Source: Adlercreutzia equolifaciens (GTDB lineage: Bacteria; Actinomycetota; Coriobacteriia; Coriobacteriales; Eggerthellaceae). Taken from it: a DNA stretch of 64,000 nucleotides. Below are positions 51,500 through 58,811 of the stretch, one piece after another. Where the stretch lies: NCBI RefSeq assembly GCF_029076695.1, contig NZ_JARFIK010000001.1, forward strand, positions 806,001 through 870,000. Reading direction: 5' to 3'. The notes under the pieces are model-generated. The model had not been told where the DNA came from and ran no database searches. It saw nothing but the letters and a program-made list of their open reading frames with translations. The stretch's first letter is position 1; each line of letters begins with the position of its first letter. The position numbers and the translations under genes are program-made.

Positions 51500-51630
51500 C
51501 GTTCCAGTCGCTTTGATCGCTTCGCCTGAACCGCGCTCCACTGCTTTACTTGGATGGAGTACAATGATGCCATCGACGAACAGAGCGGGACGTGGGTGCC
51601 GACCCCGGCCCGTAAGAGAGGAACTGCTCC

Positions 51631-51939
51631 ATGGCTGATATTCGCACCTCCGACGTGGACGACTTGCTGACGGTGCTTGCCACCCTCGACGACCCGGACA
51701 CTATCTTTGCGCTTTTGGAAGATCTGTTCACGGTGCGCGAGATTCGCGAAACGTCCCAGCGCCTGCTGGTAGCGCGTATGTTGGCGGCGGGGAAGTCCTA
51801 TGCGGCCATCGAGGCAGAAACGGGGGCTTCGGCCACCACCATTGCCCGCGTGTCGAAATGCCTGAGCTATGGCGCGGGAGGCTATGCGAAGGCCCTTGAG
51901 GTGCTGCAGGATCGCGGGGAAGGCGCCACCGCCAGCTAA
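51631..51939 (+). CDS. YerC/YecD family TrpR-related DNA-binding protein
   Basis: A 102-aa protein. LLEDLFTVREIRETSQRLLVARML and the helix-turn-helix SYAAIEAETGASATTIARVSKCLSYG are diagnostic of YerC/YecD, relatives of the tryptophan repressor. It is a small dimeric regulator whose target is not evident. AGAGAGGAAC precedes ATG 51631. A terminator follows 47 nt after the stop. Confidence 0.88.
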   Translation: MADIRTSDVDDLLTVLATLDDPDTIFALLEDLFTVREIRETSQRLLVARMLAAGKSYAAIEAETGASATTIARVSKCLSYGAGGYAKALEVLQDRGEGATAS

Positions 51940-51985
51940 GAACGCTGTCGAAGCGGGGCGGCCGGCGAAGTCCATAAAAAGAAAC

Positions 51986-52012
51986 AGGGAGGCGGCTTCA
52001 AGCCGCCTCCCT
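51986..52012 (+). terminator. terminator of the YerC gene
   Basis: AGGGAGGCGGCT-TCA-AGCCGCCTCCCT is a perfect 12-bp stem 47 nt after the stop; there is no T-run. Confidence 0.6.
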
Positions 52013-52018
52013 GGGGTT

Positions 52019-52081
52019 CGAGAACGGATTGGGGAGATCCGATTCTCGCGAGAATCGGGGAATGTGGGGAACCCGATTCTC
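52019..52081 (+). other. two tandem hairpins with G-rich loops
   Basis: Hairpin 1: CGAGAACGGAT (52019-52029) pairs with ATCCGATTCTCG (52037-52048), leaving one bulged A, around loop TGGGGAG. Hairpin 2: GAGAATCGGG (52050-52059) pairs with CCCGATTCTC (52072-52081) around loop GAATGTGGGGAA. The two share the arm sequence and can also pair with each other. The GGGGAA of loop 2 is complementary to TTCCCC in the small RNA at 52432-52437. Confidence 0.6.
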
Positions 52082-52257
52082 AAAAAGAGAGAAGAAGGAA
52101 AGGAAAGAGGAAAAGGATTTCTTTTCCGTTTCGCTGATTGCAGTATAGGAAGATTTTCGGCGGGGGAGAATAGCTTGGAGCCGTTGGTTACCCGCGTGTA
52201 AAGAATCCAGCACTTTTCCGTGACTTATGGAGAAAATGTAAACCATGGTTAACCTTC

Positions 52258-52286
52258 TTGCCAGAGCCTAAGAGTTAACTTAATAT
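52258..52286 (+). promoter_or_regulatory. promoter of the small RNA gene
   Basis: TTGCCA (52258-52263), a 17-nt spacer and TAATAT (52281-52286) form a near-consensus promoter. The predicted start is near 52293. No open reading frame begins downstream before the terminator. Confidence 0.7.
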
Positions 52287-52292
52287 AACTTT

Positions 52293-52460
52293 CGTCGCAA
52301 GGGACGAAGACCTTCAACGAACCCCCTTCAAGAAGGATCTTCAGACCGACGACATCCTCCTCTCTTCTTGTTTTACTGGGTGGCGAAGCTTCTCCTCGTC
52401 TCGCTATCGCCACAAAACGAAACCCGCAGGATTCCCCCTCCCTGCGGGTTTTCGTCTTTC
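52293..52460 (+). ncRNA. probable small RNA with C-rich loops and anti-Shine-Dalgarno-like tract
   Basis: About 165 nt with three hairpins. SL1: GAAGACCTTC (52306-52315)/GAAGGATCTTC (52332-52342), one bulged A, loop AACGAACCCCCTTCAA. A single-stranded tract with ATCCTCCTCTCTTC (52354-52367) follows. SL2: GTGGCGAAGC (52380-52389)/GCTATCGCCAC (52403-52413), one bulged A, loop TTCTCCTCGTCTC. SL3, terminator-like: AACCCGCAGG (52421-52430)/CCTGCGGGTT (52441-52450), loop ATTCCCCCTC, then TTCGTCTTTC. C-rich loops and TCCTCC match known types of translation-blocking small RNAs. The actinobacterial 6C RNA also has C-rich loops, but size and layout differ. Confidence 0.6.
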
Positions 52461-52728
52461 TGGGGTCCTTTCCGTATTTCATGAGTTTCCTGCTCTCCAT
52501 TTCACCTTGTTGACGCGGTGTTTTCAACGGAAACAAAGCTGTGGCGCCGATTTTACGAAGGCCCTTTCGGCTCTCTTTTCCTCCTGCGCGGCGGTCATCA
52601 TTGAGCCAGTAGGTCAGAAGGTGATCGCCGCCCGTGCACAGCGGAGTTCGCACCTCGCACGCCGCGCCGCTTCGAACTTCGGCGCCGTCGGACCTCGTAA
52701 TGACGAACGTTGAGGAATGGAGCTCACT

Positions 52729-53553
52729 ATGAAACTTCCTACCTGGGGGATGATGGCTGCGTGCGGTATGCTCGTGCTCAGCCTTGCGGGCTGCGCCGCC
52801 CCCGCAGCCAATCAAGGTCAAACGGCCGATCAGTCACAAGCTACCAACGGCCAAACCCAAGAGCAGCTCGATCAGGCCAGTGCGAAGGCCGACGAGGCCA
52901 CGGCCAAGCAAGAAGCGGCCGATCCGGCCGATCTGCAGATTGTCGACTCGGGCTGGTTCGTGTCAGACAATGGCATGGTCGATTTTGCCGTCGAGGTCCA
53001 GAACCCCAATAAGACCGTCGAGGCCGTTGATCCGGTTATCGAGGTTGTAGGTAAAGATGATGCCGGCAACGTGCTGTTCGACGAGAAAATCGAGACTCCG
53101 AGCGTCCTGCCGAACTCTACCTACTACTATTCCTATGTTGCAGGTCTGACGGCCCAGAACGGCACTACGGATGAGGAAGCGGTCAAGCCGGCTACGGTCG
53201 ACTTCTCCGTGACTACCCCCGAGGGCTCCTGGGAGGCTACCGATGAGACGCTGGCCAATGTGTATACCGTGCAGGACAACGGTGCTCAGGACAGCGAATT
53301 CGGCGCCAAGGAGTTCACGGGCACGGTGACGGCTTCCAAGGCCCTGGACGAGGCTACCCAGTCCCGCGTGGATGTGGTGCTTTTGGACAAGGACGGCAAC
53401 ATTGAGGGCGGCTACTTCAAGATAGTCGACACCGAGCCGGGCAAGGCGGCCGATTACGATATCTACGCCATCGATGCTCCCGATTACGCCAGCTATGCGG
53501 TGTACGCAAGCCCCTGGAGCGATACCGAGGATTCCGACGCTGCCAGCAAGTAG
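52729..53553 (+). CDS. lipoprotein with FxLYD/DUF4352-like domain
   Basis: A 274-aa lipoprotein. The signal peptide ends with lipobox SLAGC near residue 23. A Gln/Ala-rich spacer (about 27-66) leads to a domain of about 190 residues with VDFAVEVQNPNKTVEAVDPV and KTLPNSTYYYSYVAG-like features (residues about 85-150), reminiscent of FxLYD-type beta-sandwich domains. The function is unknown. ATG 52729 follows GGAG at correct spacing; ATG 52717 is in frame but too close to its GAGGA. It is a single-gene unit ending at a strong terminator. Confidence 0.8.
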   Translation: MKLPTWGMMAACGMLVLSLAGCAAPAANQGQTADQSQATNGQTQEQLDQASAKADEATAKQEAADPADLQIVDSGWFVSDNGMVDFAVEVQNPNKTVEAVDPVIEVVGKDDAGNVLFDEKIETPSVLPNSTYYYSYVAGLTAQNGTTDEEAVKPATVDFSVTTPEGSWEATDETLANVYTVQDNGAQDSEFGAKEFTGTVTASKALDEATQSRVDVVLLDKDGNIEGGYFKIVDTEPGKAADYDIYAIDAPDYASYAVYASPWSDTEDSDAASK

Positions 53554-53580
53554 CAAGCGACGCAATAAACTGCGCTTTAC

Positions 53581-53613
53581 AAGGAAGGCCCCTGATGATC
53601 AGGGGCCTTCCTT
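53581..53613. terminator. bidirectional terminator between the lipoprotein and aminopeptidase genes
   Basis: AAGGAAGGCCCCTGAT (53581-53596), one base, and ATCAGGGGCCTTCCTT (53598-53613) are a perfect 16-bp inverted repeat in a convergent gap. Confidence 0.85.
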
Positions 53614-53662
53614 GGGTTTCGAGAGCTGAGGGCGCCCGATGCTGTTGCAGGAGAGTGGGAAG

Positions 53663-55090
53663 CTAGGCGCGCAGGAACGCCTCGTAGCCTTTGCGGGCCT
53701 CGTAGATGTCGGCCTTACTGGTCACCTCCCAGGGCGAGTGCATGGAGAGCACCGGCACGCCGGAGTCGATGACGTCCATGCCGTATTTCGCCGGGATGTA
53801 GGCGATGGTGCCGCCGCCGCCCGCATCGACGCGTCCCAGCTCGGCGGTTTGGAAGCTGACGCCGGCGTCGTCCATGATGCGGCGCACCTGGGCCACGTAC
53901 TCGGCCGAAGCGTCGTTGGAGCCGCTTTTGCCGCGGGCGCCCGTGTACTTGTTGAACACCAGGCCGCGCCCGAGGAAAGCAGAGTTTTTCGCCTCGAAGA
54001 CGCTGGCATAGGCGGGATCGAAGCCGGCGGACACGTCCGAGGACAGCATGCGCGAGCGGGCCAGGGCGCGGCGCAAGGGCAGGGTGCCACCCTCGCCGGC
54101 CAGCTCCATGATCTCGGCAATGGTATTCTCGAAGAAGAGCGAGCCCATGCCCGTGGCGCCCACGGAGCCGATCTCCTCCTTGTCCACCAGAACGCAGACG
54201 GCGGCACGGGTGGGCACGTCGTCGCCCAGAGCCAGCTGGGCCACCAGCGAGGTGTAGGCGCAGACGCGGTCGTCCTGGCCGTAGCCGATGACCATGGAGC
54301 GATCGAGTCCCAGGTCGCGAGCGCGTCCGGCGGGAACCACTTCCAGCTCGGCGGACAGGAAGTCCTCCTCCGCAATGCCGTACTTGTCGGCCAGCACCGA
54401 GAGGACCATGCGCTTTACCGGGTCCTTGGCGGCTTCTTTGCCCGCGTCCTTGTCTGCTTCGCCCGAGGCGTCCTCGGCCAGCACAAGCGGACGGTTGCCT
54501 ACCAGGATGTCCAGGTCCTCGCCCTCCACCACTTTCGCGCCAGTCTTCTCCATCTGCTGGGCGCCCAGGTGGGGCAGCAGGTCGGTCACGCAGAATACCG
54601 GGTCGGCCGGATCGTCGCCAATGTTCACCTCAATGACGGTGCCGTCGGTAGTGGCCACTACGCCGTGGAGCGCCAGGGGCAGTGCCGCCCACTGGTAGTT
54701 CTTGATGCCGCCGTAGTAATGGGTGTCCAGCAGGGCGAAATCGTTCGTCTCGTACAGGGGGTTCTGCTTGATGTCCAGGCGCGGCGAATCGATATGGGCG
54801 CCCAGAATGTTGAGGCCTGCGGCCAGGGGCTCACTGCCCACGTGTACCAGGATGACGGCCTTGCCCTGGGCGCAGGCCCACAGTTTGCTGCCCGGCCCCA
54901 CGGGGGCGCCGGCCGCCATGGCGTCGGCCAAGGGCTCATAGCCCGCGGCCTCGGCGGCGGCGATGGCCGCCGTGGCGCATTCGCGCTCGGTTTTGTTCAG
55001 CGAGATGAAATCAATGTAGTCGGCCGCCAGGGCCTCAAGGGAGGCCAGGGCGTCTTCGTCGTACTTCTTCCACGCTACTTCGCGTTCCAT
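53663..55090 (-). CDS. M18 family aminopeptidase
   Basis: A 475-aa zinc aminopeptidase of the M18 family. ILGAHIDSPRLDIKQNP near residue 98 holds the first metal ligands, VDKEEIGSVGATG near 306 the catalytic and metal glutamates, and VLSMHSPWEVTSKAD near 450 the last histidine. It removes N-terminal residues from peptides in the cytoplasm. ATG 55090 follows AAAGAAGGTGCT; the frame runs further upstream without a ribosome site. It is monocistronic. Confidence 0.92.
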   Translation of the reverse strand: MEREVAWKKYDEDALASLEALAADYIDFISLNKTERECATAAIAAAEAAGYEPLADAMAAGAPVGPGSKLWACAQGKAVILVHVGSEPLAAGLNILGAHIDSPRLDIKQNPLYETNDFALLDTHYYGGIKNYQWAALPLALHGVVATTDGTVIEVNIGDDPADPVFCVTDLLPHLGAQQMEKTGAKVVEGEDLDILVGNRPLVLAEDASGEADKDAGKEAAKDPVKRMVLSVLADKYGIAEEDFLSAELEVVPAGRARDLGLDRSMVIGYGQDDRVCAYTSLVAQLALGDDVPTRAAVCVLVDKEEIGSVGATGMGSLFFENTIAEIMELAGEGGTLPLRRALARSRMLSSDVSAGFDPAYASVFEAKNSAFLGRGLVFNKYTGARGKSGSNDASAEYVAQVRRIMDDAGVSFQTAELGRVDAGGGGTIAYIPAKYGMDVIDSGVPVLSMHSPWEVTSKADIYEARKGYEAFLRA

Positions 55091-55483
55091 AGCACCTTCT
55101 TTCGACGATGTTTGCTTGGCCCCAGTATGACGCAAAAGACGGTGAAAGGGGAGCGTGGGCTGCGGCGGCGTGATGGTTCGGAGGAGGAAGCGGACTGCGA
55201 TCAGGCCGCGATGGGCACTTGATGCAAAACGGGAGTTGATCGGGGCTAAGGGTGGAAGGCTGCGAAGAGGGGAGGACGAGCAACGGCTTCGCAACGTTCG
55301 GCTCCGCGCCCGCAGCGAATACATTGCGTCCGCTCCATAATAGAGAGCGGTTCAAGGGTTCCCGAGGATTTGTTTCGTCTCTGCGGAGAATGAACTTTTC
55401 TCAGTGCGCCTCTGTGAGCCAAGCTATAATGACCAAGGTTATATACCGCCTGCGAAGGCAAAGACGAGGCAAAGGAGCAATCC
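55091..55483. promoter_or_regulatory. divergent region between aminopeptidase and rubrerythrin genes
   Basis: This 393-nt stretch has no supported gene. TATAAT at 55425-55430 is the likely -10 of the rubrerythrin gene; the -35 is weak. CCGCTC (55330-55335) and GAGCGG (55345-55350) form a 6-bp inverted repeat around CATAATAGA, whose reverse contains TATTAT, possibly the aminopeptidase promoter. Confidence 0.4.
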
Positions 55484-56092
55484 ATGAATCTTCGCGATGT
55501 TATTCCTACCGCTGAAAACTCCACCAACTTCAACGTGGTCCCCGAGTCCATCACCGAGGTGGGCACCACGCTCGACAATCTGAAGGCTGCCGTTATGGGC
55601 GAGACTGGCGCGTCCGCTAAGTATGCTGCTTGCGCTCTGGCCGCCAAGGCTCAGGGCTACGATCAGATTGCCCGCCTGTTCGAGGCCACCAGCGCCGCCG
55701 AGCAGATCCACATCGGCCTTGAGGCCGGCGTCATCCAGTCCGTCGAGCCCGACTACGAGCGTCCCGCCGCTCCCGATGCCGAGGGCATTGCCACGGATCT
55801 GAACCTCATCGCCGGTGCCCTGGGCGAGATCTACGAGACCTCCGACATGTACCCCAGCTTCATCAAGGTGGCCCAGGAGGAGGGCGACAAGAAGGCCGAG
55901 TTCGTGTTCACCCGCGCCAAACTGGCCGAGGCCGTGCATGCCGAGCTGTACATGGACGCCTACAACAACATCGACTGTCCGGACAACGACGCCTACTACC
56001 TGTGCCCCATCTGCGGCTACATCCACAAGGGCGACGACTTCGAGAAGTGCCCCATCTGCTTCACCCCGGCCGACAAGTTCCGCAAGTTCTAA
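55484..56092 (+). CDS. rubrerythrin
   Basis: A 202-aa rubrerythrin family protein. The four-helix di-iron domain covers residues about 25-155 with GETGASAKYAACALAAKAQG, EATSAAEQIHIG and FTRAKLAEAVHAELY, which supply Glu/His ligands. The C-terminal rubredoxin-like domain has YLCPICGYIHKGDDFEKCPICFTP, a Cys4 iron site. It removes hydrogen peroxide in anaerobes. AAAGGAGC precedes ATG 55484. It is a single-gene unit with a strong terminator. Confidence 0.92.
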   Translation: MNLRDVIPTAENSTNFNVVPESITEVGTTLDNLKAAVMGETGASAKYAACALAAKAQGYDQIARLFEATSAAEQIHIGLEAGVIQSVEPDYERPAAPDAEGIATDLNLIAGALGEIYETSDMYPSFIKVAQEEGDKKAEFVFTRAKLAEAVHAELYMDAYNNIDCPDNDAYYLCPICGYIHKGDDFEKCPICFTPADKFRKF

Positions 56093-56120
56093 TCGGCAAC
56101 GGAAACCAAGCATTCCGAAC

Positions 56121-56148
56121 AACGGCCGCCCTTCGGGGCGGCCGTTTT
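56121..56148 (+). terminator. terminator of the rubrerythrin gene
   Basis: AACGGCCGCCC-TTCG-GGGCGGCCGTT followed by TT. Confidence 0.88.
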
Positions 56149-56191
56149 GCGTGCAGGGGACTCAGAAGCTGCGGGGCAGCCAACTGCGGGG

Positions 56192-56211
56192 TGAGACGGT
56201 TGGCTGTCTCA
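56192..56211. repeat. dispersed palindrome, short form (copy e)
   Basis: TGAGACGGTTGGCTGTCTCA folds as an 8-bp stem with one G-U pair around TTGG. It lies 18 nt beyond the LysR stop. CAGCCAAC at 56177-56184 can pair instead with GTTGGCTG at 56199-56206, giving an alternative fold. Confidence 0.7.
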
Positions 56212-56228
56212 CCGCTGGCCGTCCCCGT

Positions 56229-57122
56229 TTAGCGGCTGAGCGCTGCGGGCAGGTGCTTCTTCACCACCTCGATGAACAGCTGGGCGGCGGGGGTGAGCCA
56301 GGTGGTCTTGCGATAGGCCAGCAGCACGGGGAAGGCGAGATCATCGGAGGGGGAAGGGACGGTTTGGAGTTGGCCCGCGGCCAGATCATCAGCCACGGCG
56401 AAGCGCGGGGCAATGGTGAAGCCCATCCCCAAGGTGACCAGGCGGCGGATGGCGTGGGTGGTCCACAGCTCCATGGTGTCGGCCAGGTCGATGCCGCGTT
56501 CAGCCAGGGATCGCTCGAATCCAATGCGAAACACGCTGTCGGGCTCGTCGATAATGAAGGGCATTGTGACCGAATGGCCGGAGGTCTGGAGATCGGGAGG
56601 AGCCACCGTTGTCGCGACGACGGCCACGGTGCTTACGTGGGCGATGGTCTCTACAACCATGTCGTCGGGCTGCCAGTCCACGGCGTAGAGCAGCGAAAGG
56701 TCGCATTCCGCGTGGGGAAGGGTGCGCGATATTTGAGCCAGCGAGCCGTCGCGCAGGCGCAGGCGCACGCCGGGCGCCCGCTCGCGAAACTCCGAGATCA
56801 CCTCGTTCATGGCGTAGCACAGAAGGCTCTCGGCCACATCGACGCGCAGCTCTCCGGAAAGCTCGCCCTCGGCGGCTGCCAAAGACCCCAAGCGGTCGAC
56901 GGCGGCAATGATGTCTGCGGCCTGGGTCAGGGCCTCCGCGCCCTTCTGAGTGAGCACCATGCGCCGCCCGACGCGCTCGAAAAGGGGAATGCCCAGGTCT
57001 CGTTCGAGCTGCTTGATGTGCACGGTGACGGTGGACTGCGTATAGCCCAGATGCTCGGCGGCTCGGGCATAGGTGCCGCACTGGACGACGGCTTGGAAGG
57101 TACGCAGGCATTTAATGTCCAT
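56229..57122 (-). CDS. LysR family transcriptional regulator
   Basis: A 297-aa LysR protein of usual length. The N-terminal helix-turn-helix is GTYARAAEHLGYTQSTVTVHIKQLERDLG (residues 16-44), followed by the linker helix and a substrate-binding domain. It is divergent from a LysE exporter gene, the classical layout in which the regulator senses the exported amino acid or analogue. ATG 57122 starts MDIKCLRTF. No better start is available. Confidence 0.92.
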   Translation of the reverse strand: MDIKCLRTFQAVVQCGTYARAAEHLGYTQSTVTVHIKQLERDLGIPLFERVGRRMVLTQKGAEALTQAADIIAAVDRLGSLAAAEGELSGELRVDVAESLLCYAMNEVISEFRERAPGVRLRLRDGSLAQISRTLPHAECDLSLLYAVDWQPDDMVVETIAHVSTVAVVATTVAPPDLQTSGHSVTMPFIIDEPDSVFRIGFERSLAERGIDLADTMELWTTHAIRRLVTLGMGFTIAPRFAVADDLAAGQLQTVPSPSDDLAFPVLLAYRKTTWLTPAAQLFIEVVKKHLPAALSR

Positions 57123-57134
57123 AGGGCTCCAATG

Positions 57135-57148
57135 TTCGAATTATCGAA
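57135..57148. promoter_or_regulatory. candidate LysR operator
   Basis: TTCGA-ATTA-TCGAA is a perfect palindrome 13 nt from the LysR start, within an AT-rich 138-nt intergenic region that also contains ATTATCAAAACTATTCGTTA. It is a plausible recognition site for the divergent LysR protein. Confidence 0.5.
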
Positions 57149-57260
57149 ACAATATTATCAAAACTATTCGTTATACAAATGGATTCGTTTCGGCCATGAT
57201 AGGGGTCGAGAAGGGTCGCCAATGCGAACGACCCGTGATTCCCTACGAGAAGAGGATGCC

Positions 57261-57869
57261 ATGACCTCCGCGCTGCTTGCCGCCATGCCCGCCTTTTTGG
57301 CGTACACCTTTGTCCAGGCCATCACGCCCGGGCCGGCCAATCTGTGCTCCATGGCCACGGCATTGCGTCTGGGCTTGCGGCCGGCGCTGCGGCAATGGGT
57401 GGGCCTGACCTTGGGGCTCTTCCTGGTGATAGCGGCGGCCTTGGCGGTGCTCTACGGAGCCGCGAACGCCATTGACAGCCTGCTGCCGGTGCTCACGGTG
57501 GTCGGAGCTGCCTATGTGCTGTGGCTTGCCTGGTCCATGGTGCGTCCCAGCGATGGCCACGGTGGCTTTGCGAACGTGCGCCCCACCATCGGCGCTGGGG
57601 TAGTTCTGCAGGTGACGAATGCGAAGGTGCTCGTCATGTCCTGCACGGCGCTGGTGGCCTACGTCATTCCCTATGCCGAAAACGTGCCGGCGCTGCTGGG
57701 CGCATCCCTAGTGCTTCCCGTGGCCGGAGCGCTGTGCAATCTTGTGTGGATCTACGGAGGCGTGAAACTCCAGTCGTTCTACGAAGCCCATCAGCGCCCC
57801 ATCGATGCGCTCATGGCCGCTACGCTGGCACTGTGCGCCGGAGGCATGCTCATCTCGCTGATAGGCTAG
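57261..57869 (+). CDS. LysE family exporter
   Basis: A 202-aa membrane protein with six segments. The N-terminal AYTFVQAITPGPANLCSMATALRLG (residues 14-38) is the LysE/RhtB signature. These proteins export amino acids or related metabolites. AGAAGAGGATGCC precedes ATG 57261. The frame is open far upstream but only as a shadow of the LysR gene. Control by the divergent LysR regulator is likely. Confidence 0.9.
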   Translation: MTSALLAAMPAFLAYTFVQAITPGPANLCSMATALRLGLRPALRQWVGLTLGLFLVIAAALAVLYGAANAIDSLLPVLTVVGAAYVLWLAWSMVRPSDGHGGFANVRPTIGAGVVLQVTNAKVLVMSCTALVAYVIPYAENVPALLGASLVLPVAGALCNLVWIYGGVKLQSFYEAHQRPIDALMAATLALCAGGMLISLIG

Positions 57870-57881
57870 GGGCTCTCCTTA

Positions 57882-57952
57882 GGATGAGACGGTTGGCCGT
57901 CTCATCCAGTTGCATCAAATGAGACAAGTCAGACGGTTGGCCGTCTCATTTT
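57882..57952. repeat. two dispersed palindromes in tandem (copies f and g)
   Basis: Copy f (57882-57907): GGATGAGACGG, loop TTGG, CCGTCTCATCC, a perfect 11-bp stem. Copy g (57917-57952), long form with the extra AAGTCAGAC, has inner arms AGACGG/CCGTCT and outer AAATG/CATTT. They fill the convergent gap between LysE and TetR genes and probably act as terminators for both. Confidence 0.8.
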
Positions 57953-57961
57953 CGCTTCGCG

Positions 57962-58621
57962 TTAGGCCATGGGCGGTTCGGTGAAGGGGAAGGTTTCGCG
58001 GTAGCGGTCGGTAACGACGTTGGTGAAGTAGGCGTGCAGCATGTGCTCGGCGTGGGCGTTCAGGTCGATGGCGCCGTCGGTGATGCACCATTCGAAGACG
58101 CAGCCTTTGATAACCGAGCAACAGTCGTAGGAGATGTCGTTGGCGCTCCAGTCTTCGCGGACGAAGCCCGCCTTCTGGGCTGCTAGCAGCCCTTCGGCAC
58201 AGGCCTTCAGCAGGAAGTTCATGGTGTCGGGGGTTCCCATGACACTGCGTGCGTCGAGCGCCTTGTTCTTCGACTGGTAATAGTTGGAAACAAACTCGAT
58301 GCCCATGGACTGGCAGTAGTCCAGATACTCTTGGTACAGATAGAGCACCAGCAAGTAGACATCATCGCCAGCGCGCTCAACGGCGTCGCCATTGTGCTCA
58401 GCTACGAAGTTGTCGAAGCCCTCTTGCAGGTAATACAGCATGAGGTCTTCCTTCGAATTGAAGTGATAGAAGAAGGTGCCCTTCGAGATGCCGGCCTCGT
58501 CGCAGATATTCGCGATAGTAAGGTAATCCTCGCCGTGCTTCTTCAGAAGACGGGCGGCGGCATCGAAGATTTTCTTGCGGGTGTTCTGGGATTTTACCCG
58601 GCGCGGTGCTTTCACGGCCAT
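57962..58621 (-). CDS. TetR family transcriptional regulator
   Basis: A 219-aa TetR protein. The helix-turn-helix is YLTIANICDEAGISKGTFFYHFNSKEDLM (about residues 33-61), followed by a ligand-binding all-helical domain. The start ATG 58621 follows GAGAGAAAGAG; the frame runs 22 codons further upstream across its own promoter. A minus-strand TATAAT lies at 58676-58671. It is divergent from, and likely represses, the OYE-MFS-SDR operon. Confidence 0.9.
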   Translation of the reverse strand: MAVKAPRRVKSQNTRKKIFDAAARLLKKHGEDYLTIANICDEAGISKGTFFYHFNSKEDLMLYYLQEGFDNFVAEHNGDAVERAGDDVYLLVLYLYQEYLDYCQSMGIEFVSNYYQSKNKALDARSVMGTPDTMNFLLKACAEGLLAAQKAGFVREDWSANDISYDCCSVIKGCVFEWCITDGAIDLNAHAEHMLHAYFTNVVTDRYRETFPFTEPPMA

Positions 58622-58660
58622 GGTCGGTCTCTTTCTCTCTGAGGTGTGCCATTCGCTTGT

Positions 58661-58787
58661 GTTCAAGAAAATTATACCAAAGTTCAAACTAAAGAAAAGA
58701 AAAGTCTTGACAACCGTTCAAAAAGGGGAGTATCCTGCGTCTCGAAAATTGAACTAAGTTTAAAAAACAGTTCAATAAAAAGTTCAA
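58661..58787. promoter_or_regulatory. TetR/OYE divergent promoter with six GTTCAA boxes
   Basis: The plus-strand promoter is TTGACA (58707-58712), 18-nt spacer, TATCCT (58731-58736). GTTCAA occurs at 58661, 58682, 58716, 58770 and 58782 and inverted as TTGAAC at 58749. One box lies between -35 and -10. TTGAAC and GTTCAA at 58749/58770 form an inverted pair. These boxes are the likely TetR operator. Confidence 0.6.
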
Positions 58788-58811
58788 AGAGAGGTAGGAA
58801 AGGGGAGAGAC

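Larger units (their letters stand above)
51940..52728 (+). other. 789-nt non-coding region with terminator, G-rich hairpins and a small RNA gene
   Basis: No convincing protein gene is seen; a 190-codon minus-strand frame at 52249-52821 has no ribosome site and overlaps a real gene. The region contains the yerC terminator (51986-52012), paired hairpins (52019-52081), a purine-rich tract (52086-52118), a small hairpin (52109-52127), the small RNA gene (52258-52460), and about 270 nt of leader or promoter for the lipoprotein, with TTGACG at 52513. Confidence 0.6.

Noticed and set aside
52011-52050. tRNA-like GGTTCGA sequence
   Set aside because: The GGTTCGAGAA here and at 36514 is part of simple hairpins; no cloverleaf or acceptor stem can be drawn.
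52293-52460. 6S RNA or SRP RNA at this locus
   Set aside because: The central bubble of 6S RNA and the GGAA-type SRP loop are not present; three simple hairpins fit a regulatory small RNA better.
52249-52821. 190-codon minus-strand open frame
   Set aside because: No ribosome-binding site, composition like random translation, overlaps a lipoprotein start and the small RNA gene.
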